From Prototheca cutis (Eukaryota > Chlorophyta > Trebouxiophyceae > Chlorellales > Chlorellaceae), in the NCBI GenBank assembly GCA_002897115.2, contig BCIH01000016.1, positions 236,444-300,443 of the forward strand: 64,000 bases of DNA, read 5' to 3'. The position numbers were made by a program, and so were the translations under genes. Below, one piece after another: positions 34,103 through 45,286 of the stretch; within the stretch, counting starts at the first letter, position 1, and every line of letters begins with the position of its first letter. Below the pieces are notes generated by a model. That model was given only the letters and a program-made list of their open reading frames with translations, did not search any database and was not told the DNA's origin.

Positions 34103-37100
34103 CCGCGATGACGACGACAGCAACACCATCCAATACCAAAGACGAAAAAAAGGGACAACAGCCAGCATCCACGTACGAGACGGTGGGCTTGCGGTAGCAC
34201 TCGTTGCACATGTCAAAGTCGGTGCAGACGGTGCAGCGGTAGCCTTCTCCAGCGGCAATCTCACGCTGGCAGATGTTGCAGGTGCATGAAAACGCGGGGG
34301 CCTGCGGGGGAAGCGGGGCGGGGGCTAGGGCTTGTGGGGGTTTTGCCGATGGAGGACTGGACCAAGCCTGTGTCTGGGCGGCCAACCACCACGAAAAGAG
34401 GGGAAACTCCCCCGGTTCAGACGCAAAACCCACCTACCCACCCACCCACCCACACTGAAACGAAAGAGAGTACCAACAAATCAAATCGCATCGACGCCCC
34501 ACCGTTGGGTTGTGCAGGTGATAGAGGACCATCATGGAGGAGTGTTTTGCTCGCCGCAGCGAGTCAAACTGGTAGTGGTTGCCCTGGCATAACGAAAGGA
34601 ACGCCTGGCGTGAGTCGAAAAACTCGCTCTCTATCATGGGTGTGGCGTCGGTGACGGGGGGGATGGGTGGGCAGGGCAGGGCCTGCAGGTCGTGAAGCTC
34701 GATGCCTGCGGGCAGGCCCGGCAGCGTGCGCGGCGCGCCCGGGTCGGTGGGCGTGGGCCCGGAACCCCGGCCCGCGGCGGCGGCGCTCAGACATGCCGGA
34801 CACAGCTGGAACCGCGTCAGGGTCTGCGTGCGCTGGGCCTCCGACCCGGGGCGGTCCAGGGAAATGCCGTCAAACGTGCGCTCCGCCTTGACCATGACTC
34901 TCGCGGGCGGCGCTGGGTGCGCGTGGCGGAGATCGCCGGAGATGTAGCCCCGACACGCGCTGCAGGGCTCGGCGAGGTGCGCGACGATGAAGTCTTCGCG
35001 CATGCCGCTGATCGTCTCGCCCAGCCGCGACAGGATGACGGCGTCCAGGCCGGCATCCCCCGGACCCAGGCGCTTGCCCTTCATGCCCTTGCTGCGCATG
35101 GAGGACGTGGTCTTGGACTTGCCCGCCTGCCGTGCCTCCTCGCTGATGCTGGCCAGCAGGTTCTCCGCCTCCCCAGGCCAGTAGTCGCCCTCAAAATAGG
35201 GGAGGTGAAGGACAGACGGGCGTTCCAGCCGGTGGTCGCGCCCGCCCTCGAAAAACGTGTCAAACAGGTTGGAAACGTGCGTGACGATGCCCTCTGATTT
35301 CGCAGCCCGGAGCATGACGTGGTACCATTCGCGCAGGCGGTCGCTGCGGGGCGTCTTTTGGCGGCCTGGATGACAGTAGAGGATGTAGTCGTCTCCTTGC
35401 AAAGGCGGGCAGGCCCAGATGAACATCTGGAGAAACCCGCGGCGCTTGGCATGGGCCAGGTAGCCCAGCAGCACCTCGTGGTAGACCAGGGTGCGCAGCG
35501 CGATGCCCCCCCGCGAGGGGCACGACACGTCCTCGGGCTGCAGGTACTTCACGGAGTCCAGGTACGACAGGTAAATGGCCTTGCGGTTGGGTTCGGGCGC
35601 GTCGTCGCCATACTCTTGGACGTAGAGACAGTAGAGGCAGATGTCCACGCCGTCGATGGTCTGGAACAGGAGGATGACCTTTTGCCGGTACACAAACGCC
35701 TCCGGAAACCCCTCGCTCCGAAAGGCCTCGGCAAACCGGCTGCGAACCTCGTTGCGCTTGGCCACGTTGTTCACCACGCGGACCGTCAGGCCCGTGGCCG
35801 TGGGCACGGCCCCGGGGGCCAGGCCTAGCGCCGCGGCGCGAGCGCCGCGTTCCTCGGCCAGGACTCGTGCCAGCCGGGCTTCGATGGAATCGCTGAGCTC
35901 GCACCGCGGCAGGTCGGCTGCTGCCAGCATGGCTTGCGGTCGTTCGGCCGGCACGCCTCGCTCGCCGCGCTGCAGGCCGTGGAGCAGGCACTGCGGGCAG
36001 TGGTAGTTGCGCGACTCTTCGTTCCGGCCCTTGTTGAACAGGCCGCAGACCTGGTGGACCCAGCGTTCGCAGAGGTCGCACTGGACCCAGCCCTCTTCCA
36101 CCTCCTCGTCATTGCGGCGCTTTTCGAGGTCGGCGCGGCGCACGGAAAACCCGCCCTCCAGCGGCATGGCCTCCGTCTTGACCTCGCCGTAGCAGGGGTG
36201 GCACCAAAATCCCCGGACCTCGGCGGTGGCGGGGGTGACGTAGTACGTCTGGTTGCGCTTGATGCGCTGGCCGCAGGTGAAGCAGTACAGGCTGGGCGGC
36301 TCGAACATAAGCTGGTTCAGCCCGCACACCTTGCACGAATTCTCGTCCTCAAAATTCGGAAGCTCGTCCAAGGTAAACACACGACCGCGGGTGGGCACCT
36401 GCGCCCCCGCACCGCGAAGCTTGCTCAGGTGCACCTCGATCAGCCGCTCCGGCAAAAACTCGACCAGGCTCGTGCCGTAGTTTTCCTGGTGGTAAATGCG
36501 CGGGCGCTTGGGCGTCTGCGTGTGAATCACAGGCGCCGAGTAGTCCGCACCGCCGCCCGGCAAAGGAGGCAGCGACCCGCTCGCCGCGCGGCCCAGCACC
36601 ACCTCTGTCGATGGAGGAGGGGCTGCATTTCCGCTGGCGGCAGAAGTGGTCGGCAGCGGGCCCGCGCCCGCTGCGGTGCCGCCGCCACCAGGAAGGATGG
36701 CCGCCAGTGCCGGGGACGTTCCAGATGCCGCTGTTGTTGTCCCTGTTGGCCAGCCCCCTGGACCCTGCTGCTGGATTGCAGCGGGCGCTGCGCCACCGCC
36801 AGCAGCACCACTCCGCCGGGCGTCCGCTTCGGCGCGCATTTGGCGGATGAGGGCGGTGCGCTGGTCCGGCGTCATGCGAGCGGTCCGGCGCTGAAAGTCT
36901 AGGGCTCGCTGGCGCGAGACGTACTGCTTGACCGGCGCGCAGACGGGGCATTCCGGGGACGAACACTTTTGGTGGTGCTTGAGCAGCTCACGGGAGGGCA
37001 GGCAGCGAGGATAGGGGCACCGCGCGTCCTTGCAGTGGATCAGGTGGTGCCACAGCGCCTTGGCCACGGTGCAGCTGGCGCCGTACTGGCACTCGTTCTC

Positions 37101-39959
37101 GGGCACCTGGCACTTGGCGCAGTGCCGAAGGAACAGCAGCCAGCGCTGCTGCTTCAAAATCTGCTGCTTCCGCACGTCCATCGGCGTGCCACTGCCGGGC
37201 GTGGAGCCGCCGGGCAGCAGACCCTCGCCCACGCCGACTCCCAGCCCAGGCAGCCCGGAGTCTTGCGCTGACCCCGGTGGCCCGGCAGACGCGGCAGGCA
37301 GTGGCGCGGTGTCCCCGACGCCACCCACGCCGATCGCCGTCGCATCCAGTGCCATGGACAGCGGACCAGGATCCGAAAATGGCAGTGGCATGGGACCAGC
37401 ACCACCACTGTCGGAGCCATCGCTGCCGCCAGGGATCGGCGGGGTCGTCCCTGGCGCACCCATGCCCATCCCACCGCTGGGCCTACGCTGCTGCTGCTGC
37501 AGGGGCACCTGCACGGCCGGCGTGGAACCCTGACGAGTGTTGGCCGAGGCGGAAGAAAAGGGCGTCTGATCTTGGCCAGGATCGGCCGGCGGCGTGGGGA
37601 CCATTCCCGGGCCCATGCTGGGGTCGGGGCCAACCGGCACCATCCCGCCTGGGAGGCCACCTCCGGCGGCCGCCTGCGGTGCGGAAGTCGTCCCCAGCAC
37701 CGCCTGCTGCTGCGCTGTGGCACTATCCATGAACCCACCGCCACCGGCACCTGACGATGGTGTCGCGGTTGTGGGCACCATGCCTCCCATGGCATAGGCC
37801 CCAGTACCGCCGGGCACCACTGCGCCGTTGGCTGCGTCGCCACCGATCAAGTAAGGCGATCGCGAGGCGGGCCGCAGGCCAACCATGCCGGCAGCGACGG
37901 GCACGCCCATGGGCCCAGGGGGCGGAGGCGGCGGGCCCCCCGACCCACCGCCACTGCTATTCCGCAGCCCGTGCGACGTGAGATACTGGTGTGTATCCGG
38001 CATACCCGGCGCGCCAGACGGCGGCATTCCCAGCATGCCAGACCCAAGGTACGCTCCCGGCGTCGAGCCCGACAATGCAAAGGGCGGCGCCTGAGCCGGA
38101 GCCGAGGGCCCGCTCGTGGGCGCCGTGGAGGCCATCGGGCCCCCATACTGCTGCTGCTGGGGAGGCGGGGTCGGTCCACTGGGCACCATCAAGCCTGGCG
38201 TGCCCGTATGCATGCCAACGTCCTGCTGCTGCTGCTGAGATCCTGCGGTTAAGGGCGCTGGCATCGCCGCGGCAGACGTGGGCATCATGCCCGGAGCAGG
38301 TGGCATCGCTGCACCAGGCACCGCGCTCGTCCCGGGGCCCGGCATGCCGTAATACACGCCCTGGTACCCGCCGGGCATGCCGCCGTAGGGCATCCCGCCG
38401 GGCATGGGCCCCGGTGCGCCAATCATCGCCGAACTCCCGCCGCCACCGCCGCCGCCACGGAGCAGCACGGGCGCGCCATTGCTCATGACGCTGCTGCTGT
38501 GCTGCCCTGACATCATGCCCGAACCAGGGTCGCGGAGCATCACGGACCCCATGCCTGCGGAGCCCCAGGCCGTCGTCGAGGCATCGGCACCGCTACTGCC
38601 CCCGCCCAGCGCAAAGTTCGGCACCATGCCGGGCGGTGGCGGTGCCTGGTGGGCCATGGGCATCGGGGCCGTAGCAAGGGCGGGACCACCGTTGGGAATC
38701 ATCATCCTCCCGCCGCTATAGTCAGTGGCGCCCGCCGGCAGCTGCCCATACCCGTAGCCACCCGATGGCGGGGGTGCGCCGCCGTATATCGCCGCAGGCT
38801 GCGACTGCATGGCACCTCCGTTCAACTGCTGCTGCTGCTGCAGGGACGACGAAGGTGACGGCACAAAGCCGTTTTGGTGCATGCCGCCGTTGACGGTCGG
38901 TGCTGGCACGGTGCCAGGCTGTCCCGGCGGCTGCGGAGCCATGCCCCGGCCCGCGCAGGCGTCCGGCTGCGAAAGCGCATGCAGTGCCCGCTGCGGTTGC
39001 ACCGCCGCCGCCCCGGGCGCTGCCGGATCGCCCTCGGCCTGAGGCCCAGGGCCTGGCCGCCGGGCAGCGCCAGGTTTGCTCATCACGCGGCGGACCACGT
39101 CCTGCAGCCTGGCCTCCAACGTGCTGGGGTCGCCATACTCCTCACGGCTGGGCGCCGACTTGTACAGCGCCTCCTCCAGCCGGCGGATGAAGTCCGGAAG
39201 CTTGTTGGGATCCCCCGATCCTGGTGGAATAGGGCAGAGGTAGAAAGGGATGATCAGCAATGTCGAGGGCCCAAAAACCCAGGACCAACACTGAGTTCCC
39301 ATTGCAACACCCCGTTCACATGCGTGCTTAAAAAGGCACAACAAGCATGCCGAGTCCAAGTGCAAGCCCCACTGGGCCGTTGGGCACAGTGGCTGTGGCG
39401 CTTGGGCCCCTCAATGCAGGGCCCAAACTCAAGTCACTGCGCCTGGGCCCCCGACATGACGCACCCAGCAGGAGCTCCGGCTTCCGCATGGCGAAGATGT
39501 TGTGCTGCGCACATTGGAGGGGGGGTGCGAGGCACCGTGATGGTCTGAGCATGCGGCGCAAATAAGGACAGGCGCGCGGACCGGCAACAGCAGCAGCGCG
39601 GTGGGGAGGGCGTATCGGAGTGGCAGTCGGCCCCGTGCCTCCAGACATACACGCTGGGCTGCGTGTGGCGGCAGCCGTGTCGGCCAGCCTCCGATCATTC
39701 GCGGACCCTTTTATACACGATGCACAGGGCCCGGGCGGAGCCGGGGAGCCGGGGCTGGGGCAGCCTCCATGCCCAGACAAGCAGGCACAGGCTCGGGCAG
39801 TGGTCAAGCTGCGGAGGGCAGCCCTCAGCCGGGCTGGGAGCCCGCATGCACCTCGCCGAGCACCCACACACACATGCTTACCACATTCTTGATGATTTGA
39901 GTCCGCAACTCCCTATCCTGTGCACTGTGCCAGGTGGCCCAGCCGGGTCTCTGCTGCAT
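32939..39959 (-). CDS. HAC: p300/CBP-type histone acetyltransferase (plant HAC family)
   Basis: Nuclear transcriptional coactivator that acetylates histones. A probable first exon (about 39959-39886) encodes MQQRPGWATWHSAQDREL, matching the start of plant HAC proteins. The main exon, from about 39227 to about 34500, encodes LPDFIRRLEEALYKSAPSRE, a long Gly/Pro/Met/Gln-rich linker, a TAZ zinc finger (LRHCAKCQVPENECQYGASC), the cysteine-rich/PHD region (CKVCGLNQLMFEPP, QCDLCERWVHQVCGLFNKG) and the HAT domain (FQTIDGVDICLYCLYVQEYG, RKAIYLSYLDSVKYLQPE, FIWACPPLQGDDYILYCHP). Small exons follow: a ZZ finger (CTCNICQREIAAGEGYRCTV, about 34310-34200) and a second TAZ finger (33770-33640, 33434-33310, and the last ending at 32939). 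The join between the first two exons is unresolved. Confidence 0.93.
33876..33910. repeat. 35-base C tract in a HAC intron
   Basis: Uninterrupted C on the + strand, G on the coding strand, inside the HAC intron between the ZZ exon and the first exon of the second TAZ finger. It is followed by CACACA. Confidence 0.9.
34053..34101. repeat. 49-base C tract in a HAC intron
   Basis: A second C run in the same HAC intron, about 140 bp from the first; G-rich on the transcript. Confidence 0.9.
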
Positions 39960-40771
39960 GGCTTCCCGGCCTTCCTAGCTCGCACGACCTTCCATCCTAT
40001 GCATCCCACGGTCAGGAAGCGATACGAGGCACCGCTTCCATGCCATCCACGTCGGAGGTAGAAAGGCGTACAGCTCTGCGAGGACTGGGGCCCTCCATTT
40101 GGGCGTGCAAGTCAATCGGGCGAACGATGAGCAGGGGGAAATTTTGCTGAAATCGAACCCAAGTTTTGTTTTGCCTGGGGGGGCCGCCACAGATCTGGTG
40201 GTGGAGGGATCTTTCACTTCCGTTCATCAAACGAACGGCCACTTAGGTGCATGCAAATTTTGTGCATGAGAAGATCTCAATCCCAATGAAAGAATTGCGG
40301 ATTGAAGTGCCTGGCATGCCGTGACCTGCAGGTGGTTGACGTAGCGCCCCAAGAACCACAGGGCACTGCATCCAACGTTGGGAAGTTGGAACCTCCGCGC
40401 TCGTCCTAGCAGTCCACTGGTGCACAGGAATCTCCTGTGGCACAGGACAAGTGTGCTAGATGGGCCCTGGCCCATCCAACCAGCACAAGACACTTCACAG
40501 GCATCCATGTCCACCACCTGGTTTGAAATTTCCGTGTACCCCCAACATCCCTGCAAAGGAACTGAGCCTGTCTGCACACGATCTCTTTCTGTCTTTTTCA
40601 GTACTTGAAAATGTTCCTTTTAGGCGGCGCATCGGCTGCGACACAGCTCACGCCATGCAGAACTGCTGCGGCGGCGCTGAGACATGCACCGCCATACACC
40701 GGCTGTTGGCCAGGAGAGCGGTCACGGCTGGCAGGCTCGATCGGAGCCCCGTCGCACTGCGCAGCCAGCAC
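39960..40771. other. 5' region of HAC, no gene seen
   Basis: About 800 bp between the probable HAC start and the end of the next leftward gene. No recognised coding frame; expected to contain the HAC promoter and 5' untranslated region. Confidence 0.4.
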
Positions 40772-41155
40772 TCAAGCATGTGCTTGACTCAGGGCCAGGG
40801 CCTCACCCTCGGCAACAACGCGGTCGCCAGTTTCGGACTTGGCCACTGTTTCAAAGACGAGCCGGCGCCCGCTCGATTTTTTCAGGGTCACCGTCACCCG
40901 TACGGCCTCTCCCACCAGTGCTGAGGCCGGGAAGCGGAGGCTCTGGGTCAGGTACAGCGACCCCGGAAGGGAGCTGCCGATGATGGCCGGGAACAGCGAG
41001 GCGACAAGGATGCCCGGCACTGCCGGCGCAGGTAACCCCGCCGCGGCGGCGGCTGTCGTGCTCGTGTGGATGGGGTTGGCATCGCCCGTGAGTCGCACGA
41101 ATTCATCCACCGTATGCTGATCAAATACCCGGCAGCACTCAAGCGTTTGACCCAT
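40772..41155 (-). CDS. MaoC-like 3-hydroxyacyl-ACP dehydratase (mitochondrial HTD2/mtHD type)
   Basis: A single exon of 127 codons beginning MGQTLECCRVFDQHTVDEF. It has the hydratase-2 motif VRLTGDANPIHTS with the catalytic Asp and His, then VPGILVASLFPAIIGSSLPG and LYLTQSLRFPASALVGEAV, typical of the plant mitochondrial dehydratase. The enzyme dehydrates 3-hydroxyacyl-ACP in mitochondrial fatty acid synthesis, which supplies the lipoate precursor; an R-specific enoyl-CoA hydratase is the alternative. The protein is short for the family, so an N-terminal targeting exon may lie upstream (41.2-41.5 kb); the frame stays open there without obvious homology. Confidence 0.78.
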   Translation of the reverse strand: MGQTLECCRVFDQHTVDEFVRLTGDANPIHTSTTAAAAAGLPAPAVPGILVASLFPAIIGSSLPGSLYLTQSLRFPASALVGEAVRVTVTLKKSSGRRLVFETVAKSETGDRVVAEGEALALSQAHA

Positions 41156-41584
41156 GCACAATGCAGCCGATGTCGAGGCCGACCGCCGCCGCTGCTCCTG
41201 GCCACAGGCAGATGCCGCTTTGATTGCCAACCCTGGGTACAGGTGGCGCCCGCCACCCGCCAGCAGCTGCCTCGACCTGCTGTGGATTTGGCAAGTTGTA
41301 CACATCGTGATTCGGTCCCCCCACACATGACACACATGGACAACAGCAATCATGAAGTGGGCAGCAAACAGGAGCCAAGCAGTACGTGGAATGGTTTCTA
41401 TTGTATCAGCCGAGGCTACCTCTGACGCAAATCCCCGGCCGTCTCCAGGCACGGCACGCCGGCTCCAAGCATTGCTCGTATTGCTCCAAAGCACAACGAG
41501 CAGGTAATCAGTACCTCACAATGCCTGCTCACCTTGCAATGAACTCCATTCTGGTGAAGCGAATTCCCCGCACCAGTCGCGGCC

Positions 41585-42019
41585 TCAGTGCTCAGAAGAC
41601 TGCTGCGCCGCAACCGCCAGCTGGTATTCCTTGAGCGTACGCCTCTGGTCCTCGCACTTGTTGTATCCTGTAGGGAGAATGCAATGCTAATGTAACCATT
41701 CCCGGCACGCATCGCGCAGTGCGGACCTGAATTGGGGCATGCAGGGTTGAGGAGCTGTGCGCATGCGGACAGGACCACCACCCAAGTTCCCAATGCCAAG
41801 GGGGTCGATGCCTGTGCTCAGCGTACCGTTGAGCAGGTCGATGAGGGTACCACCAAACCCCAAATACACCAGGGGATTGTAGGATCGAAGGCGCACGCCG
41901 ATGGGGATGGCAATGCTCACGCCAAGGACGCAGTAGAACCAGCTGGAATTGAGCACACAGGCTGCTAGTTCTTGCTTCAGCTGCACTTCCTTGGCCTGCC
42001 TCTCCTTGGCATCGGCCAT
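41585..42019 (-). CDS. small two-helix membrane protein
   Basis: Two exons (42019-41827 and 41667-41585) join in phase to give 91 residues, starting MADAKERQAKEVQLKQELA. Two short hydrophobic segments follow, WFYCVLGVSIAIPIGVRL and PLVYLGFGGTLIDLLNGYN, then a hydrophilic helical tail ending SSEH. The helix-loop-helix with IPIGVR and the LGFGGTxxD turn looks like a conserved eukaryotic family of small membrane proteins, but I cannot name it. It lies 269 bp from, and divergent to, the Vma22-like gene. Several ORFs on the opposite strand are shadows. Confidence 0.7.
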
Positions 42020-42288
42020 CTGTGCTGATGGTCCAGGAATGCAGTAGAATACCAAACCCGGCACAAATGGTCGTGGCACGAGCGTGCAAGGTGCAGTATG
42101 TGTCGGAGCGTCCTGGGGCCTCGGCGCGGCGACTGGCCCTGCCATTCGAGACTCGCGATTGATCACGGGGACCCCCCCCCCCCCCCAAAAAAAAAACAGA
42201 GGGATCGTCTCCGACATTGTTCAGATTGTTCTCCTTCATACTTGCATTGGGAGACCACTGTTCAGCAACAGTACTACACACGCTTGCA
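42020..42288. promoter_or_regulatory. shared divergent promoter region
   Basis: 269 bp between the start codons of the two-helix membrane protein (-) and the Vma22-like gene (+). It contains a C run followed by A residues near 42174-42196. No defined element recognised. Confidence 0.45.
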
Positions 42289-43226
42289 ATGGTGGAGCCA
42301 AAGAGCGCCGAGGTCGCAGGAGGGCTGCTCTGCGGACAGGAGCAAGACGACCACTTTGTGGAGGTCATGGACACAGCCCAGGTGTGGGCGAACCCTCTCA
42401 ACCAGGATGGATGGATGTGCATTCCCCTTTAAATCCCCAGCCTTATATCAATGCACCTTGCATGCGCAGGAATACGTTCGTCTGCAAGGGGAAGTTGCAG
42501 AGGCAATGGAGGAGGGTTTTCTGTGGCTGGCTCGGGCCCGGTACCAGGCTGGAGCCTCCAGCATCAGCGCCCTGCAGATCCCCAGCAACATCCACGCCAC
42601 CACAGGAGCCTGCTGTCCCCGTGAGCACTGGGGGAATGGATCGTTGCATAGTGCTGACTTTGTGGCACTGGGTTGACCCCTGGTGGGTCGGGGTTCTCAA
42701 ACGAGTATTGCACATGCAAGAATGTATGCATGCGCTGCATGCTTGCCCCAAGAATGCAGTCCACGTGCACATTCCATGTTTGTCATGTGCAGGTGAGGGC
42801 GGGGACTGGACAACCATAAATGCTCCGGAGTTTAGGGTGCCCACATCCCGGCATCAGGCGACGAGCCCAACGGAGGCTGGACAGACGGCAGACAGTCCTC
42901 ACCCTGTGTGGCCTCCGCGGCAGCCATCTGCAGCGCCTGATTCCCCGTGCGGGGGGACATCCAGTCTCATGGAGGAACTTGCAGAGAAGTTTGGATGCCA
43001 GAGTCTGGATGACAGCACCTCTGTTGCAGCCGAGGCCGAGGCGCCGGCCCGCCGCCTCGAGCCCACCGATCCTCTGCGGTGGTTTGGCGGTCTGGTGCCC
43101 GTCCAACTCCGGTGCAGCAAGGACAGCTTTGATAAGGCACTCCGGCACATGGTTCGAGCTGCGCAGCTTCGCTCCAAGCTCGGGGAACTGGTGGTCGAAG
43201 GATGGCCCCCAGGGAAGGGCTGTTGA
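42289..43226 (+). CDS. CCDC115/Vma22-like V-ATPase assembly factor
   Basis: Three exons: 42289-42381, 42470-42621 and 42793-43226, joining in phase. The second carries EEGFLWLARARYQAGASSIS, matching the conserved region of CCDC115 in which a Leu-Ala-Arg-Tyr-x-x-Gly stretch is followed by SALQ. The third has a disordered Pro/Ser-rich region and ends in DPLRWFGGLVPVQLRCSKDS followed by a helical FDKALRHMVRAAQL, matching the C-terminal domain of CCDC115 and yeast Vma22. These proteins act in the ER in assembling the membrane sector of the vacuolar proton pump. The start MVEPKSAEVAGG was chosen as the first ATG before the acidic N-terminal helix. A TGTAA motif lies 57 bp past the stop. Confidence 0.75.
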
Positions 43227-43282
43227 ACTGCTGCCAGCCGGGCTGCTGCAATTGTGGACGTGAATCTTCTGGGGCTTTTGGT

Positions 43283-43287
43283 TGTAA
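43283..43287 (+). terminator. TGTAA poly(A) signal candidate
   Basis: The chlorophyte polyadenylation motif TGTAA, 57 bp after the Vma22-like stop codon. A five-base match is weak evidence by itself. Confidence 0.4.
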
Positions 43288-44012
43288 TGCACTGCTTTAT
43301 AAAGACAGGACAATAGATTGCTGGACCAGTGCATAGTCCCTCCAATGGGCCACCCCGAGCCGGCATCCGCCACATCCCATCACGAAACCAGTGCCCAGCT
43401 TGTGGCGGAACCTGTCGGTCTATCGTTGAGTTCTGGTGCTTTGGATTTTGTGTGAACTCATGTTCGAGCTGCTTGACGACGTGCAGGGTTGCACCCCCAG
43501 GCCACACCAGGACCGGCAGTTTGTAAGCGATTCCCAAAGGCAGGTGGGTTCAACCCCTGGAAAGTCCGGATGCCACATTCACTATGCAACCGTGCCATAA
43601 ACAGTGTAGAAACTCTAGTCAACTGTCACATTGTGTTAGGGAATTGTAGCGCATAATGATGGGTGAACAGGACGGATAGATCAGGTGCGGCGCGAACCCA
43701 TTCTGCGCAGGAAGCACGTCAGCCCATAGCGTCCTTTCGCTCTCAAACACACGAGAAATCATCGCCATGAACGCAATTTCCGTCAGACATTTACGCGTAA
43801 TTGTCATCGGATAATGCATCGTTGCCTTCCATGAAGATCAGCGCCAGAACGATCTCTTGCAATTGACGCTCGAGCCAGCCGCGGGCACGAATAAATGGAC
43901 GGGCCCGCCCGGACGGGGCGACCTGCCACCCCCGGACCGCGGTGAAGTACCGAACTTGGCAAAAACAGGCATGCAGCACCAGATTCAAGCTGTCTAACAT
44001 CAACCATGTCCA
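43288..44012. other. intergenic, no gene seen
   Basis: About 700 bp holding the promoter and 5' leader of the pseudokinase gene. A four-codon upstream frame, ATGTCCAATGGGTGA, starts at 44006 and overlaps the main start codon at 44013 in another frame. Confidence 0.4.
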
Positions 44013-45250
44013 ATGGGTGAATCGGAGCCCTCCCCGAGCGTCCAGGAAGGGACGGAAATCTCCCGTTTCAGCGTGCAGAACCGGCTTTACTGGCGACCGG
44101 GCGTGGAGCTGTACAAGGCGCAGAACGATGGCGAAGACGTGCGCATGGGTTTGCATACACATATATCTGGCGTACCTGTTCTTCTGGGCTTCTGATACGC
44201 GGATCTGCGGACCTGCGGCATCCGTGGGTGCCCCAGGGGTACCTAGCCCCGTCCCCTGCATGCCTGACAAGTCCGTACCCCCACCACCCACGCCAGTACG
44301 CTCTGTGGCTGGCCACAAATCCCGAGATTTCGGAGGTTGAGGAGATGACCCAGGTCCTGGTCAAGAGCTCCGGGGCGGCGCACTTTGTGGACGCAGGCAA
44401 ATGGCACGGCCGGAACTACCTTGTGCTGGAGTACCTGCCGCAGTCTCTGGCCCAGGAGATGCATGATCGGCCCGGCCACCGCTGGCCTCTGTCTGACGCC
44501 AGGCGCATCGCGGTGTCGCTGATGCGCTGCCTCAAGTCGCTGCACCAGTCGGGCTTCGTCCATGGCTCAGTGAGTCCGGGCCACTTCCGGTCCAACGGCC
44601 GGGTGGCGCCTGACGCCGAGGGTGCCTGGCGGCTGACGGGCCTGTCTTGGATGCGGGAGCGTGCGCGCCATGGTCGAGCCGCGGCGACGACGCAGGACGG
44701 CACCACCCCACTGCGCCGGCCCGCCGCGGGGCCCTTTACGTCGCCATGCCAACATGCGTCCCCTGACACCCCGGCCACCATGGCCGATGACCTTATCTCC
44801 TGGCTCTACATCCTGGTGGCGCTACTAACGGGGGAGCTGCCCTGGGCCGAGACCTCGACCGCTGCGGTGTGCGATGCCCCGCGGGAGGGCATGCTGATGC
44901 CCAAGCATAAGGAGTTTGCACGGCTGCAGCCGCAGGAGTTATTTCCCCCAGACTGCGGCGTGGCCATGCCTGAGGTGGGTGGGTGGGTGTAAAGAGGGGG
45001 GCCGCCGAATTACATATGCTCACACGATACTCCACGTCGATTCCGTGGTGGGGGGTGGGTAGCGGGAGATGCAAGGCTCTCAACCATGTGACGACTGCCC
45101 CAGAACCCCATCACCATCGTTGTCACAACAGGGCTTTGTTGAGCTGTCGAATGCCGTGTTCAGTTACACCGGGTCGGGCTCGGCCCCCCATGGATTTCTT
45201 GTGCATCTCCTGCACAAGTGCGTCTCATTACGTTTGTTGGGGGGGGGGGT

Positions 45251-45286
<36 letters not shown>

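Noticed and set aside
42084..43226. 380-codon + strand frame read as one uninterrupted protein
   Set aside because: It crosses the inferred introns. Only its last part (from 42793) is real exon; the first part is in a different frame from the EGFLWLARARY exon.
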